In this document: one piece after another, positions 1 through 8,467 of the stretch
Layout of the letters: every line of letters starts with the position of its first letter
Numbering within the stretch: the stretch's first letter is position 1
NCBI GenBank assembly: GCA_963797835.1
Contig: CAWCRN010000027.1
Span: 62,001 to 126,000 of the forward strand
Reading direction: 5' to 3'
From: JBDTSW01 sp963797835
GTDB lineage: Bacteria > Actinomycetota > Thermoleophilia > Solirubrobacterales > 70-9
Length of the DNA stretch: 64,000 nucleotides
Made by a program: the position numbers and the translations under genes
Notes under the pieces: generated by a model
What the model saw: the letters and a program-made list of their open reading frames with translations, nothing else
What the model was told of the DNA's origin: nothing
Database searches by the model: none

Positions 1-659
1 CAGGTTCTAAACCGGTAGCCCACGCCTCGCACGGTCTCGAACCGACGGGCCCCCAGCTTGCGGCGCAGGTAGCCGACGTAGACGTCCACCACGTTCGAGC
101 CGGGGTCGTAGTCGTAGCCCCACACATGGGAGAGGAGCTGCTCGCGGGTCAGGACCTGGTCGGGATGCTCGAGGAAGGTCCGCAGGAGCTCGAACTCCCT
201 CGTGCTCAGCTCGATCGGGTTGTCGCCATCGGTGACCCACCGCGTGCGGAGGTCGAGGGCGATCTCGCCCACCTTCAGGACGTCGTCAAGCGACGGCGCG
301 TCGCCGCGCAATCGGGCGCGCACCCGGGCCAGGAGCTCCTCGAAGTGAAACGGCTTCGCGAGGTAGTCGTCGGCGCCGGCCTCTAGCCCGGCGACCTTGT
401 CGGCGGGGTCGTCGCGAGCCGTGAGAATGATCACCGGCAGCCGCTGTCCCTGCTGGCGCAGCTCGCGCAGGACCTCGAGCCCGTCCTTCCCGGGTAGGCC
501 GAGGTCGAGGATGACGAGGTCGAACTCGTCGTCGCGAGCCATGATCGCGGCCGTCGGCCCGTCGGGGGCAACGGTCGTCGTGTAGCCGCCCGAGCGCAAC
601 CCCTTCTCGAGGAACGACGCGAGGCGCACCTCGTCCTCCGCTATCAGGATCCTGGTCAT
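1..659 (-). CDS. OmpR/PhoP-family DNA-binding response regulator (C-terminus cut by window edge)
   Basis: The frame opens at ATG 659 and runs off the window start without a stop, giving 219 residues against a usual 220-235, so only a few residues are missing. An N-terminal receiver domain (about 1-120) has the acidic pair near residue 9, phospho-acceptor Asp52 in VILDLGLPG, Thr80 in ILTAR and Lys102 in YLAKPF. A winged-helix effector domain follows (about 125-219) with the family's ELSTREFELL, WGYDYDPGSNVVDVY and GVGYRF signatures. It lies 55 nt downstream of the sensor kinase on the same strand, so the two should form a cognate pair. It probably controls transcription, perhaps of its own operon through the repeats at 2659-2788. 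Family call is firm; the stimulus is unknown. Confidence 0.93.
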   Translation of the reverse strand, partial: MTRILIAEDEVRLASFLEKGLRSGGYTTTVAPDGPTAAIMARDDEFDLVILDLGLPGKDGLEVLRELRQQGQRLPVIILTARDDPADKVAGLEAGADDYLAKPFHFEELLARVRARLRGDAPSLDDVLKVGEIALDLRTRWVTDGDNPIELSTREFELLRTFLEHPDQVLTREQLLSHVWGYDYDPGSNVVDVYVGYLRRKLGARRFETVRGVGYRFRT

Positions 660-714
660 AGCGCCAGGATCGCGCTTCGGCTCGAACCACTCCTCCTTTG
701 GCCTGGTTCCGCGC

Positions 715-2181
715 TCATCGGACTGGGAGGACGATCGTGAACGTTGCCCCGGCTCCGAGCGTCGAGTCCAGCTCGACCCGGCCGCCGTGGGCCTCGGCGA
801 CGGCCTTGACGATCGCGAGCCCGAGCCCCGCCCCGCCCGTGCCCCGAACGCTCTGGGAGCGGGCGAAGCGCTCGAAGATCAGGCGCTGCTCGTCGGCCGG
901 GATCCCGGGCCCCTCGTCGCGGACCCAGATGCGTGCCTCGGACCCGCTGAGGCTGCTCCCGATCCAGATCGGCTCCCGGGGCCCGGTGTGGTTCACGGCG
1001 TTTGACGCCAGGTTGGCCACCGCCTGGGTCAGCCGCTGCGGGTCGCCGGTGATGAGACCCAACCCGGTCTGCTCCAGCACCCAGGATCGATCGCCGAGGA
1101 GCCGGGCCTTGGAGAACACCTCGTGCGTCAGGAGGTCGAGGTCGAGGGGCTCGGGCCGCAGGAAGTCCGGGCGCGACGCACGAACCAGGAGCAGCAGATC
1201 GTCGACGAAGCGGTTCATCCGGTCGAGCTCGTCCTGGATCACCATCACCGCCTCGCCGCGCTCCTCGGGATCGTGCCCGAGCGTCTCGATGTGGCCCCGG
1301 ATCACCGTGATCGGGGTACGCAGCTCGTGGCTCACGTCGGCGAGGAACTCGCGCTGGTCGGCGAACGCTGCCTCGAGCCGATCCAACATCGCATTCAGGG
1401 TGCGGCCCAGCTGCGCGATCTCGTCGCGGCCGCGCACCGGGATGCGCTGTGACAGATCGGTCTCGGAGATCTGGCGTGCCGTTCGGGCCAGGGCCTGGAG
1501 CGGCGCCATCGCCCGACCCGCGGCTAGCCAGATGAACAGGGACGCGAGGGCCAGGACGACGATCGAGACCCCGACCGCGATGCGCACGGCGCTCGACACC
1601 TGCTCGCGGCGATCGACCAGCAGCTGCGCGATGGCGAGGGAACCTCGCTCGCCGCCCGTGGCGACGGGGACGGCGATGTACCGGGCGGGGCCCAGCTCCG
1701 TGTCGAGGTTGCCGCTCTCCGGCTCCTCGACCTGACCGACGGTCAGGAGCGACGCCCCCAGCCTGTCCAGCTCGGGGCTGGCGCTCTGGCGGCTGTACGG
1801 CGCACCGTCGACGAAGGCGACCGTGGCGGAGTCGGGCGCCGGCGGGTGGGTGTTCAGGTAGGCGTCGAACAGCGCCTCCAGGTCACCGCCGAACTCCTCC
1901 CCGGTGGCCGGATCGACCCCGGCCTCCGAGAACTCGCCCAGCTCCTCGACCTCCTCGGAGAGGGCTTCATCCACCTCGTCGTCGATCCGCGACAGGAGCA
2001 CCTCGCGCAGCACCAGGACCGAGGCCGCGGTCGAGACCATGAGCAGGACGAGGAAGGACACGAGCACCCGCGTGCGCATGCCCGCCAACGGGCGTCGGCG
2101 GGCGGTTTGTGCTTGCTGGTCCTGCTGCGCCGCGGGCTCCTCCGTCCCGCCAGAAGGACCGTCGCCGAGGAGGGCGGTCAC
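715..2181 (-). CDS. Membrane sensor histidine kinase
   Basis: This 488-residue kinase is the likely partner of the downstream response regulator. A charged, Gln/Ala-rich cytoplasmic tail precedes transmembrane segment 1 (about 37-60). An extracytoplasmic sensor of roughly 135 residues, rich in acidic residues, follows, then transmembrane segment 2 (about 201-221). A HAMP linker leads to the dimerisation/phosphoacceptor domain with His285 in DVSHELRTP, and then a HATPase_c domain with an N box (NLASNAVNHT) and G boxes (DEGPGIP, GGAGLGLAIV). The start used is GTG; Met35 just before the first membrane segment is a possible alternative. It starts 9 nt after the stop of the upstream membrane-protein gene, so the three genes probably form one operon. 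The sensed signal cannot be read from the sequence. Confidence 0.93.
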   Translation of the reverse strand: MTALLGDGPSGGTEEPAAQQDQQAQTARRRPLAGMRTRVLVSFLVLLMVSTAASVLVLREVLLSRIDDEVDEALSEEVEELGEFSEAGVDPATGEEFGGDLEALFDAYLNTHPPAPDSATVAFVDGAPYSRQSASPELDRLGASLLTVGQVEEPESGNLDTELGPARYIAVPVATGGERGSLAIAQLLVDRREQVSSAVRIAVGVSIVVLALASLFIWLAAGRAMAPLQALARTARQISETDLSQRIPVRGRDEIAQLGRTLNAMLDRLEAAFADQREFLADVSHELRTPITVIRGHIETLGHDPEERGEAVMVIQDELDRMNRFVDDLLLLVRASRPDFLRPEPLDLDLLTHEVFSKARLLGDRSWVLEQTGLGLITGDPQRLTQAVANLASNAVNHTGPREPIWIGSSLSGSEARIWVRDEGPGIPADEQRLIFERFARSQSVRGTGGAGLGLAIVKAVAEAHGGRVELDSTLGAGATFTIVLPVR

Positions 2182-2190
2182 CTGCTCAAT

Positions 2191-2601
2191 CTACCTGCGC
2201 GACCGAACCGAGGCGCCTATTGACCGGGCAGACGGTCGGAATGCGACCCGCTCAAGGAGAGCCTTCACGGCGTCCGTGTACTGGTCGTCCCGGGGGGTGG
2301 TCGGCGGCACCGTCGCCCCTGCTGCCGGCACGTCCCCGGCCGTGGCCACCACGCCCTCGCCAGCCGCGACCGCCGCAGCCGCGGCGCTCCGGGACGCGGC
2401 GCGGCGCCTCCTATCGGCGCGATCGGGCGCCTTGCCGGGCCGCTTCCGGGCCTCGACCCGCGGGAGCGCGCCCCCGTCCGGGGCCTCGATACCGCTGATC
2501 TCGCCGGGTCCCTCCGGCCGCAGCAGCGTGAGGTACACGACGATTACGAGCGCCGTCACCACCGCGGCCTGGGCCGCAACTATTTTGCCTCGCGGGTTCA
2601 C
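2191..2601 (-). CDS. Single-pass membrane protein of unknown function, first gene of the two-component operon
   Basis: This predicted 136-residue protein has one transmembrane helix near its N-terminus (residues about 6-28, KIVAAQAAVVTALVIVVYLT). An Ala/Arg/Pro-rich, low-complexity soluble part follows and ends in a short basic tail. I chose the GTG at 2601 because it puts the hydrophobic segment near the N-terminus; the frame is open further upstream to about 2760, but that part would encode the repeat-containing intergenic DNA. It is followed after 9 nt by the histidine kinase. I do not recognise the family; an accessory subunit of the sensor or a target of the system are both possible. Confidence 0.5.
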   Translation of the reverse strand: MNPRGKIVAAQAAVVTALVIVVYLTLLRPEGPGEISGIEAPDGGALPRVEARKRPGKAPDRADRRRRAASRSAAAAAVAAGEGVVATAGDVPAAGATVPPTTPRDDQYTDAVKALLERVAFRPSARSIGASVRSRR

Positions 2602-2658
2602 TACCCCAGCGGTCCGTCGCGCCGAAGCTGCATGGAGGTTGCAGCTTCGCCCACTGAC

Positions 2659-2788
2659 ATGAGAGCGGTATGAGAGCGGTATGAGACCATGTCCCACGAA
2701 TCCGGAACCTCCGAGAAGTTGCTCGATCCGCTTCAACCCCCGGCGCTCGCATGAGAGCAACTCTCATGCTCACCTCACGTTGCTCTCA
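2659..2788. promoter_or_regulatory. Cluster of TGAGAGC boxes, probable response-regulator operator
   Basis: Three tandem copies of an 11-bp unit begin at 2659, 2670 and 2681 (ATGAGAGCGGT twice, then ATGAGACC). Each is the 7-bp box TGAGAGC separated from the next by 4 bp. About 65 bp on, TGAGAGCAAC (2752-2761) faces its exact inverted copy GTTGCTCTCA (2779-2788). Read on the minus strand, the latter is again TGAGAGC followed 4 bp later by a degenerate copy. Seven-base direct repeats with a 4-bp gap are the known layout of PhoP-type OmpR-family binding sites. The cluster lies in the 211-bp region between the two-component operon and the LPFTG gene. That it binds this response regulator is inference. 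Confidence 0.6.
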
Positions 2789-2812
2789 CCCGGAGGGGTA
2801 ACCATTCCCGCA

Positions 2813-3166
2813 ATGAATCGAATCGCAACTCTGCGCACCGGCTCACCGTCCCGACCGACCGCACGGCTCGCGCTGGTGGTACTGATCGCGATGTTCGCCT
2901 TCCCGGCGCTCGCGGCAGCCCAGACGCCCGCCGACGACCAGTACGACGAGGTTCCCTGCGTCAACTGCTCGCAGTCAGGCGGGGGAAGCGGCAGCCTGGA
3001 CGACCCCAGCGATCCGGGCGACCCGAGCGGCCTCAGCGGTAACGTTGGCCCGCTTCCGTTCACCGGCTTCGACGTGATCGCGATGATCGGCGTCGCGCTG
3101 GCGGTGACGGGTGTCGGGCTCGCTCTGCAGCGGGCAGTCGCGCGCGAGTCAACAGACCAGACCTAA
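2813..3166 (+). CDS. Small secreted protein with LPFTG sorting-like tail
   Basis: The protein is 117 residues from ATG 2813; an open extension to 2681 would run through the operator repeats and is rejected. It has a basic N-terminus, a hydrophobic signal sequence (about 20-36, ending ALAAAQ), and a short acidic Gly/Ser/Asp linker containing a CVNC pair. The C-terminus is LPFTGFD, a hydrophobic stretch (IAMIGVALAVTGVGLAL) and basic residues. That is the three-part layout of a sortase substrate, although no sortase gene is seen here. GGAGGGG at 2792-2798 is a possible ribosome site with long spacing. It is divergent from the two-component operon and shares its operator region, so it is a likely regulatory target. 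Function unknown. Confidence 0.75.
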   Translation: MNRIATLRTGSPSRPTARLALVVLIAMFAFPALAAAQTPADDQYDEVPCVNCSQSGGGSGSLDDPSDPGDPSGLSGNVGPLPFTGFDVIAMIGVALAVTGVGLALQRAVARESTDQT

Positions 3167-3176
3167 AAGACGTTCC

Positions 3177-4055
3177 TCAAGTGGGGGTTCGAGCGCGCCG
3201 CCTTCGGGCGGCGCGTCCGCGTCTGCGAAGCCGCTTGGCGATGTCGATGTCGACCGCCTGGGTGTTCCCCCCATTTACGCTCGGCCCCTCGAGGATCGCC
3301 GGGAGGGACTCGTAGCGTGGCTCCGAGAGGAAGGTCGCTAGTCCGCGCTCGCCCAGCTCGCCCTCCCCCAGCGGGGCGTGGAGGTCACGGTTCGCCCCCA
3401 GCGGGACCCGCGAGTCGTTCACGTGGACGCACCGCAGGCGCTCCCGGCCCACCTTCGCGTCGAACTCGCCCATCATCTGGGCGAGCGCGTCAGCGGTTCG
3501 GATCTCGTATCCCGCGGCCAGGAGGTGGCAGCAGTCGAGGCAGGCCCCGAGCTGGTCGCTCCCTCCCGCGATCTCCATGAGCTCGGCGAGCTCGTCCACG
3601 TTGCGGCCGAGGGGCCCATGGGTGCCGGCGGTGTTCTCCAGCAGGATCCGGCAGCCGCTCCCCTCCAGCGCCTTCGCGATCATCGTGCCGGCCCGCCTGA
3701 TGGAGGGACCGTGGGGCTCGCCCTTGCGCGCGCCCGCGTGAAGGACGACGCCGTCGGCACCGATCCCGTCGCCCACCCGCAGCGCGTGCTCGAGCGCTGC
3801 GCGGGAGTTGCGCTTGACCTCGGGATCCTTGCTCGCGCAGTTGACGAGGTAGATGGCATGGATGACCACCGAGCGGAGGGGAGAGGCGTCCATTGCCTCG
3901 CGGAACGCGGCGAAGTCCTCGTCGCTATAGGCGGTCGGGCGCCACATGCGGGGGCTCTGAGGGAAGACCTGGATCGACTCGCACCCGATCTCCGCCCCGC
4001 GGGCAACGGCCTTGGCCAACCCGCCCGCTGCGGAAACATGCGCGCCGATCAGCAT
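3177..4055 (-). CDS. nfo: Endonuclease IV (AP endonuclease)
   Basis: This 292-residue protein of the Nfo family cuts DNA at abasic sites in base-excision repair, using a tri-zinc TIM barrel. The N-terminus MLIGAHVSAAGGL is typical. Metal ligands are visible in the expected blocks: VLHAG, LLENTAG, LDCCHLLAAGYE, HVNDSRVPLGANRDLHAPLGEGELG and the closing LPAILEG. Length matches the bacterial enzyme (about 280-290). The C-terminal 20 residues are very basic and are encoded by DNA containing a terminator-like hairpin. The first 24 bases of the coding sequence are repeated in front of gltX. The DNA immediately upstream is the decayed island, so the original promoter may have been displaced. Confidence 0.95.
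   Translation of the reverse strand: MLIGAHVSAAGGLAKAVARGAEIGCESIQVFPQSPRMWRPTAYSDEDFAAFREAMDASPLRSVVIHAIYLVNCASKDPEVKRNSRAALEHALRVGDGIGADGVVLHAGARKGEPHGPSIRRAGTMIAKALEGSGCRILLENTAGTHGPLGRNVDELAELMEIAGGSDQLGACLDCCHLLAAGYEIRTADALAQMMGEFDAKVGRERLRCVHVNDSRVPLGANRDLHAPLGEGELGERGLATFLSEPRYESLPAILEGPSVNGGNTQAVDIDIAKRLRRRGRAARRRRARTPT
3194..3215. terminator. UUCG-tetraloop hairpin between convergent genes
   Basis: A perfect 9-bp GC stem (CGCGCCGCC / GGCGGCGCG) closes on a TTCG loop, a very stable tetraloop. It overlaps the 3' end of the endonuclease IV gene and lies about 28 nt beyond the stop of the convergent LPFTG gene. No long T-tract follows, which is common in actinobacterial terminators. It may end transcription in both directions. 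Confidence 0.5.
4028..4055. repeat. 28-bp direct repeat, copy 1 (nfo start)
   Basis: CTGCGGAAACATGCGCGCCG continuing to CAGCAT at 4055 matches 5793-5820 in 27 of 28 positions, in the same orientation. On the minus strand it is the first codons of endonuclease IV. The two copies bracket the island of decayed genes. Confidence 0.85.
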
Positions 4056-4056
4056 T

Positions 4057-4215
4057 TTATGGCCGACACGCCGGGGGTTCGTCTCTCTCGGTGTCGGGAT
4101 CGAGGGCCTCTGAGAGGCCTTGCTGCACGTTCGCTGCCCTCAGGCTCGCATACGCCCGCCTCAGCGTGTGCGGCGTCACCTCCCGGCGCACCAACTCGAC
4201 GTTCTCCTGCGACAT
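4057..4215 (-). pseudogene. Relic of a SnoaL-like (NTF2-fold) gene: promoter and first ten codons only
   Basis: The frame starts MSQENVELVRR, the hallmark N-terminus of the SnoaL-like proteins encoded intact at 10058 and 10457. After about 11 residues the similarity stops and an unrelated 40-residue tail leads to the stop. The 35 nt around the start (4196-4230) match 10043-10077 in 34 positions, including the presumed -10 element. It is therefore a truncated copy that kept its promoter and start. It sits in the island between the two 28-bp repeats. Confidence 0.6.
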
Positions 4216-4362
4216 CGCCCCCGCAGTATCTCGCGGACCTTTGGGAAGGTGCAGCACTGCACAGTTGTGTTCGTAGGAGCCTCCGCGTAGATTTGCGGAG
4301 CGCGGCAAGAGTGCGCCGGCGGCGCGCACGCAAGGGCCCTAGCGACCGGCGAGAGGGAGCCG

Positions 4363-4965
4363 ATGCGAGACGAGGACAAAGCGGCGCACGATTACACCGA
4401 GACGTGGTGCAAGAGCGGGGAGGTTGGCTACGTCGAGGTGAGTGACGGCGCTCGCGTCCGATACCTGCGGGTCGGCAGCGGCCCACCGTTGGTCCTGATG
4501 CACACGGTGCGCACGCAGCTCGACCACTTCCAGCGCGTCGTCCCGCTGATCACCGATGCATACACCGTCTACGCGCTCGACTTCCCCGGCATGGGCTGGT
4601 CAGACATCGTCCCGGGCGCCAGCTACGACGAGCCGGCGTTGCGAGCCGCGGTTGTCAGGGTCGTGGAGGATCTGGACCTCTCCGATCTCACCCTGGCGGG
4701 CGAATCGATGGAGCGCCAGCCCTGTCGCTTACGGCGTCCGTGGACCTCGGCGAGCGAGTCCAGCGCATCGTCGCCTTCAACGACCTACGACGTTCGCACG
4801 ACGGCATTCGTAGCGAGCCAGTCTTGTCGCGGCCCTCGGATCGCCAGGCCAACATCGTCGGTTCCCGGTGCGCGCGACATCGTGCTGCGTGACACCGGCC
4901 ATTTCGCCGCCCTGGAGGCCCCCGACGATTGGACGCGGATCCTGCTCGACGACGACACCCCGTAA
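4363..4965 (+). pseudogene. Decayed alpha/beta hydrolase
   Basis: The first 120 residues are a clear alpha/beta hydrolase: VRYLRVGSGPPLVLMHTVRTQLDHF, the DFPGMGWSD segment and the nucleophile elbow LAGES. Directly after GESM (about 4708) the frame is lost. The expected continuation (ALSLTASVDLGERVQRIVAFND) is present in another frame. The cap and most of the C-terminal half are missing, and the end (VLRDTGHFAALEAPDDW, with the catalytic-His region) returns in the first frame. At 200 residues it is about 80 short of the family. A frameshift plus an internal deletion point to a pseudogene rather than a single sequencing slip. Confidence 0.75.
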
Positions 4966-4987
4966 GCGGGCAACGCGTCCGGTGCGG

Positions 4988-5660
4988 ATGAACGAAACCC
5001 ATGTGATTGTTCTGCCGGGCGGTGGCTACGCCGCGCACGCAGCGAACGAATCCGAGCCGGTAGCGGCCTGGCTGAACGGCTTAGGCGTTGACGCAAGCGT
5101 CTTCCGTTATCCGTTGCACGCACGACATCCCGTACCGCTGGACGCGTTGCGGGCCGAGATCCGTCGGGTCCGAGAAGGCGGCGCGAGCTCGTGTCGGCAT
5201 CGTCGGCTTCTCCGCGGGCGGCCACCTTGCCGGCCTGGCGAGCGCTTTCGTCCGGGTAGTGGTCCCGCGCGCGTCCGTGGACTTCGTCGTCCTCGGCTAC
5301 GCGATCACGTCGATGGAGACCGAGACGTACCGGCCGGCACGGCTCATCCTCCTGGGCGCGGACGCCTCGGCGCAGCTGCGCCGAGAGACGTCCTTAGACG
5401 CGTTGGTCACCTCGGCGGCGCCGCCGTTCTTCATCTGGCACACGGCGGAGGATGTCTACGTCCCGCCGGAGCACACCTATCGGCTGGCGGCCGCGCTGGC
5501 GACGAACAACGTCCCGCACACGGTGCAATCTTTGCCCACGGCCCACACGAACCTCGGATCTGGCGGAGCACGCCGGCGAGGCGGCGATCTAAGGACCGCG
5601 CTGGCCGCTTCATGGATGACCGATCAGACGCCTCAGGCCGCGCTGGAGGGCGCACCATGA
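4988..5660 (+). pseudogene. Decayed acetyl-esterase/lipase-like alpha/beta hydrolase
   Basis: From ATG 4988 the protein starts as an esterase (HVIVLPGGGYAAHAANES, the oxyanion-hole region). Near 5177 the frame moves by one base. The second frame has the nucleophile elbow GIVGFSAGGHLAG and the catalytic-Asp segment FFIWHTAEDVYVPPEHT. The catalytic-His region (FAHGPH, then LAEHAGEAAI, then ALAASWMTDQ) is scattered over further frames after about 5525. With at least three frame changes it cannot make an intact enzyme. It belongs to the same island as the hydrolase relic upstream. Confidence 0.75.
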
Positions 5661-5792
5661 GAACGAGCGTCAGGAGACCTGTTAGGAAGTACGGCTGAGC
5701 GCCCGATCCGGGGGCTCGGGGGCAGTGCGCCATGGCGCGATTGCCGCTCTAACAAGCGCGATCCGCAGGGTCTCTGCCGGACCTCCTGACCA

Positions 5793-5820
5793 CTGTGGAA
5801 ACATGCGCGCCGATCAGCAT
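5793..5820. repeat. 28-bp direct repeat, copy 2 (in front of gltX)
   Basis: Second copy of the sequence at 4028-4055, one mismatch (T for C at the fourth base), same orientation. It ends at the gltX start codon (ATG 5819-5821). The annotated island lies between the copies. Confidence 0.85.
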
Positions 5821-7214
5821 GCCGTCTGAACCCCTTCGCGTTCGCTTCGCCCCCTCACCTACGGGCGCCCTCCACATCGGGGGTGCGCGCACCGCACTCT
5901 ACAACTGGCTGCTCGCCCGTGGCCGGGCCGGGACGCTGGTGCTGCGGATCGAGGACACGGACCGCGAGCGCTCCACCCCGGAGAACGTCGAGCAGATCCT
6001 CGATGCCCTCAGCTGGCTTGAGCTGGACTGGGACGAGGGGCCGGTCAGCCAGTTCGAGCGGCGGCCGCGCCACGATGCTCGTATCGCCGAGCTGCTCGAG
6101 TCGGGCCAGGCGTATGGCGACCCGTCCACCTCCGAGGAAGTGCGCGAGTGGAAGCGCCGACACGGCAACGCCGGCTACCGCGGGGCGCCCCGCGACGAGC
6201 CGGGCGCCGCCATCCGCCTGCGGGCGCCCGACGAGGGCGAGACGGTGGTGGAAGACGTGATTCGGGGCCAGGTGCGCTTCGAGAACCGGCTCACCGACGA
6301 CCTCGTGATCGCCCGTGGAGACGGTACGCCGCTCTACAACTTCGCCGTGGCGGTGGATGACGCCGAGATGGGCATCACCGACGTCATCCGCGGCGATGAC
6401 CATCTCTCCAACACCCCCAAGCAGCTCCTCGTGTTCGAGGCCCTCGGGCTGCCGCCGCCTCGCTACGCGCACCTGCCGCTGCTCCACGGGCCGGACGGTA
6501 AGAAGCTCTCCAAGCGCCACGGCGCCGCCTCCGTGCAGGAGCTTCGCGACGAGGGGTATCTGCCGGCCGCGGTGCGCAACTATCTCGCGCTGCTCGGGTG
6601 GGGCACCGACGACGACACCACCCTGCTGAGCACCGACGAGCTCGTTGAGCGGTTCGACATCAGCCGGGTTGGCCGGTCCTCCGCGATCTTCGACGAGAAG
6701 AAGCTGCGGTGGATGAACGGCCGCTTCATGCGCGAGCTCGAGCTCGACGCCTACGAGAGCCGGCTCGCCGATCACCTCGAGCGCACCGACCTGGAGGCGG
6801 CCCAGGCGTTTGCGGCGGCCCAGGCGTCGCTGCGCCGCGCGGCGTGCGAGATCGTCCAGGAGAAGGCCCAGACCCTCGCCGAGGTCTGGAATCTCATCCG
6901 GTTCATGTTCGCCGAGCCGGAGGTCGACGCGGCGGCATGGTCGAGGGTGATGGTCCCCGAGGCTGGACCGCTGCTAAGCTGCAGCGCGCGCGGCCCTGGC
7001 GGACGTTCCGGAGTTCACTCCCAAAGCCATCGAGCCGGCACTGAGCGGGATCGCGGAGGCAGAGGGCGTGAAGCCCAAGGCGCTCTACCAGCCGATCCGT
7101 GTCGCGCTGACCGGATCAACCGTTTCCCCGGGCATCTTCGAGACCGTGGCCGCGCTGGGGCGCGACCGAGCCCTGGCACGAATCGACGCCGCCCTAGCCG
7201 GGCTCAGCGACTGA
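5819..7214 (+). CDS. gltX: Glutamyl-tRNA synthetase (one-base frame break near the C-terminus)
   Basis: This class I synthetase charges tRNA with glutamate. ATG 5819 gives MPSEPLRVRFAPSPTGALHIGGART, with the HIGH-type motif; an upstream GTG at 5795 would read the repeat and is rejected. The KMSKS-type motif is KKLSKRHG, and the discriminating central block reads VVDDxxMGITDVIRGDDHLSNTPKQ-like. At about 6992 the frame breaks. Removing one base joins VMVPEAGPLL to ALADVPEFTPKAIEPAL and then LYQPIRVALTGSTVSPGIFE, ending at TGA 7214 with the normal length (about 464). The gene is essential, so an extra base in the assembly is more likely than real loss. With gatCAB present, the enzyme may also misacylate tRNA-Gln. 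Confidence 0.9.
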
Positions 7215-7318
7215 CCCCGCTCGGCTAATTCCGAGCAGGGGATCTGCCGATGAAGGGGATGGAGGTTCCCGGCGCATGAGTCCCCGCTGTCCGGACCTCC
7301 GAAAGACGATCCGACCCC

Positions 7319-8383
7319 ATGACCATTGCGACCTCGAAGGGAAAGCGTCCAGCCGCGGGCCAGGGCGGCCGCTCAGGCATCGGCGGCGCTCGTCTCGCGG
7401 ATGCGTTCGAGGCCGTAACCCGCATGCCGGCCCTGGCGGAGGCCCGAAGCAGGTTGATCGAGCTCACCGACGGCGATGGGGTGCACGCCGGAGAGGTGGC
7501 CGACGCCGTCGAGTCGGACGCCGGCATCGCCATCGCCGTAATGCGGGCGGCCAACAACGGCGACGGACCGGCCGGCCGGACCGGCGGCGTACAGGAGGCC
7601 GTCGAGGCGCTCACCCCCGGAGGCGTGAGGGCGATCGCCGGCTCGATCGGCACGTACGATCCGCTCGAGGCCCAGGGCTCCGCTCCAGCGGCCTGGGAAC
7701 GCTTCCGGCGCCACGCGCTCGCCACCCGCCACGCCGCGGACCAGTTGTCCGATGCCGCCCGGGTCCCGCAGCGCGACCAGCTCGCCATAGCCGCACTCCT
7801 CCATGACGTCGGACGGTTGGTGATCGCCGAGCTCTACGGCAACGAGTACGGCGGCTCCCCCGAGCCCGAGACCCCGGAGGAGCGAGTCCACCGCGAGCGC
7901 CGCGAGCTCGGGATCGACCACGCACTCGTCGGCTCCGTCCTCGTCCGCCGGTGGGGCCTCAAGCCGGAGATCGCGGCCGCCATCGAGCGCCATCACTCAC
8001 CGGAAGCCGAGGGCCACGCCGCTGTGATCCGTCTCGCCGACGCGATGGTCCACCACTCTGGGGGCGATCGCGTGTCGCTCGACGCGATGGTCGCGACCGC
8101 CACCACGCTCGGGATCGACGAGACCGGATTGCGCGGGCTCCTCTATGAGTTCCCGCACGCTGGGGCCAAGCGGCGCCGCGCCTCGGAGCCGTGCCCGCTC
8201 TCGACCCGCGAGGTCGACGCGCTTCGGGGCCTCGCCGAAGGCAAGGTCTACAAGCAGATCGCGCAGGAGCTGTCGCTGTCCGTGAGCACGATCCGGACCC
8301 ACCTCCACAACGTCTATCGCAAGATCGGCGCCGTCGACCGGGCCCAGGCCGTGCTCATCGCCCGCGACCGAGGCTGGATCTAG
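7319..8383 (+). CDS. HDOD domain protein with C-terminal LuxR helix-turn-helix
   Basis: This 354-residue regulator starts at ATG 7319. An HDOD domain (about 30-250) is indicated by the opening LADAFEAVTRMPALAEARSR, VESDAGIAIAVMRAANN, IAALLHDVGRLVIAELYG and ELGIDHALVGSVLVRRWGL. A LuxR/GerE domain (about 288-352) reads LSTREVDALRGLAEGKVYKQIAQELSLSVSTIRTHLHNVYRKIG. HDOD proteins usually transmit signals without known catalysis; here the output is clearly DNA binding. The HD pair (HDVG) is retained. It is convergent with a NarL-type response regulator gene. The architecture is seen mainly in Thermoleophilia to my knowledge; target genes are unknown. Confidence 0.88.
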   Translation: MTIATSKGKRPAAGQGGRSGIGGARLADAFEAVTRMPALAEARSRLIELTDGDGVHAGEVADAVESDAGIAIAVMRAANNGDGPAGRTGGVQEAVEALTPGGVRAIAGSIGTYDPLEAQGSAPAAWERFRRHALATRHAADQLSDAARVPQRDQLAIAALLHDVGRLVIAELYGNEYGGSPEPETPEERVHRERRELGIDHALVGSVLVRRWGLKPEIAAAIERHHSPEAEGHAAVIRLADAMVHHSGGDRVSLDAMVATATTLGIDETGLRGLLYEFPHAGAKRRRASEPCPLSTREVDALRGLAEGKVYKQIAQELSLSVSTIRTHLHNVYRKIGAVDRAQAVLIARDRGWI

Positions 8384-8467
8384 CGCAGCGCGATTTACGC
8401 CGCGCTACCAGCCCAATCCACAATTCACGGGCGCGGGGGGCGGTGGGAGCCCTGGGCCGTCAGTCGA

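Noticed and set aside
4363..5660. Reading the two hydrolase frames as working short enzymes
   Set aside because: Both lose frame at or near catalytic motifs, with further breaks and deletions that one extra base cannot explain.
5795..5819. Upstream GTG start for gltX (residues METCAPIS)
   Set aside because: These codons are the 28-bp repeat derived from nfo; the family begins at MPSEPLRVRFAPSPTG.
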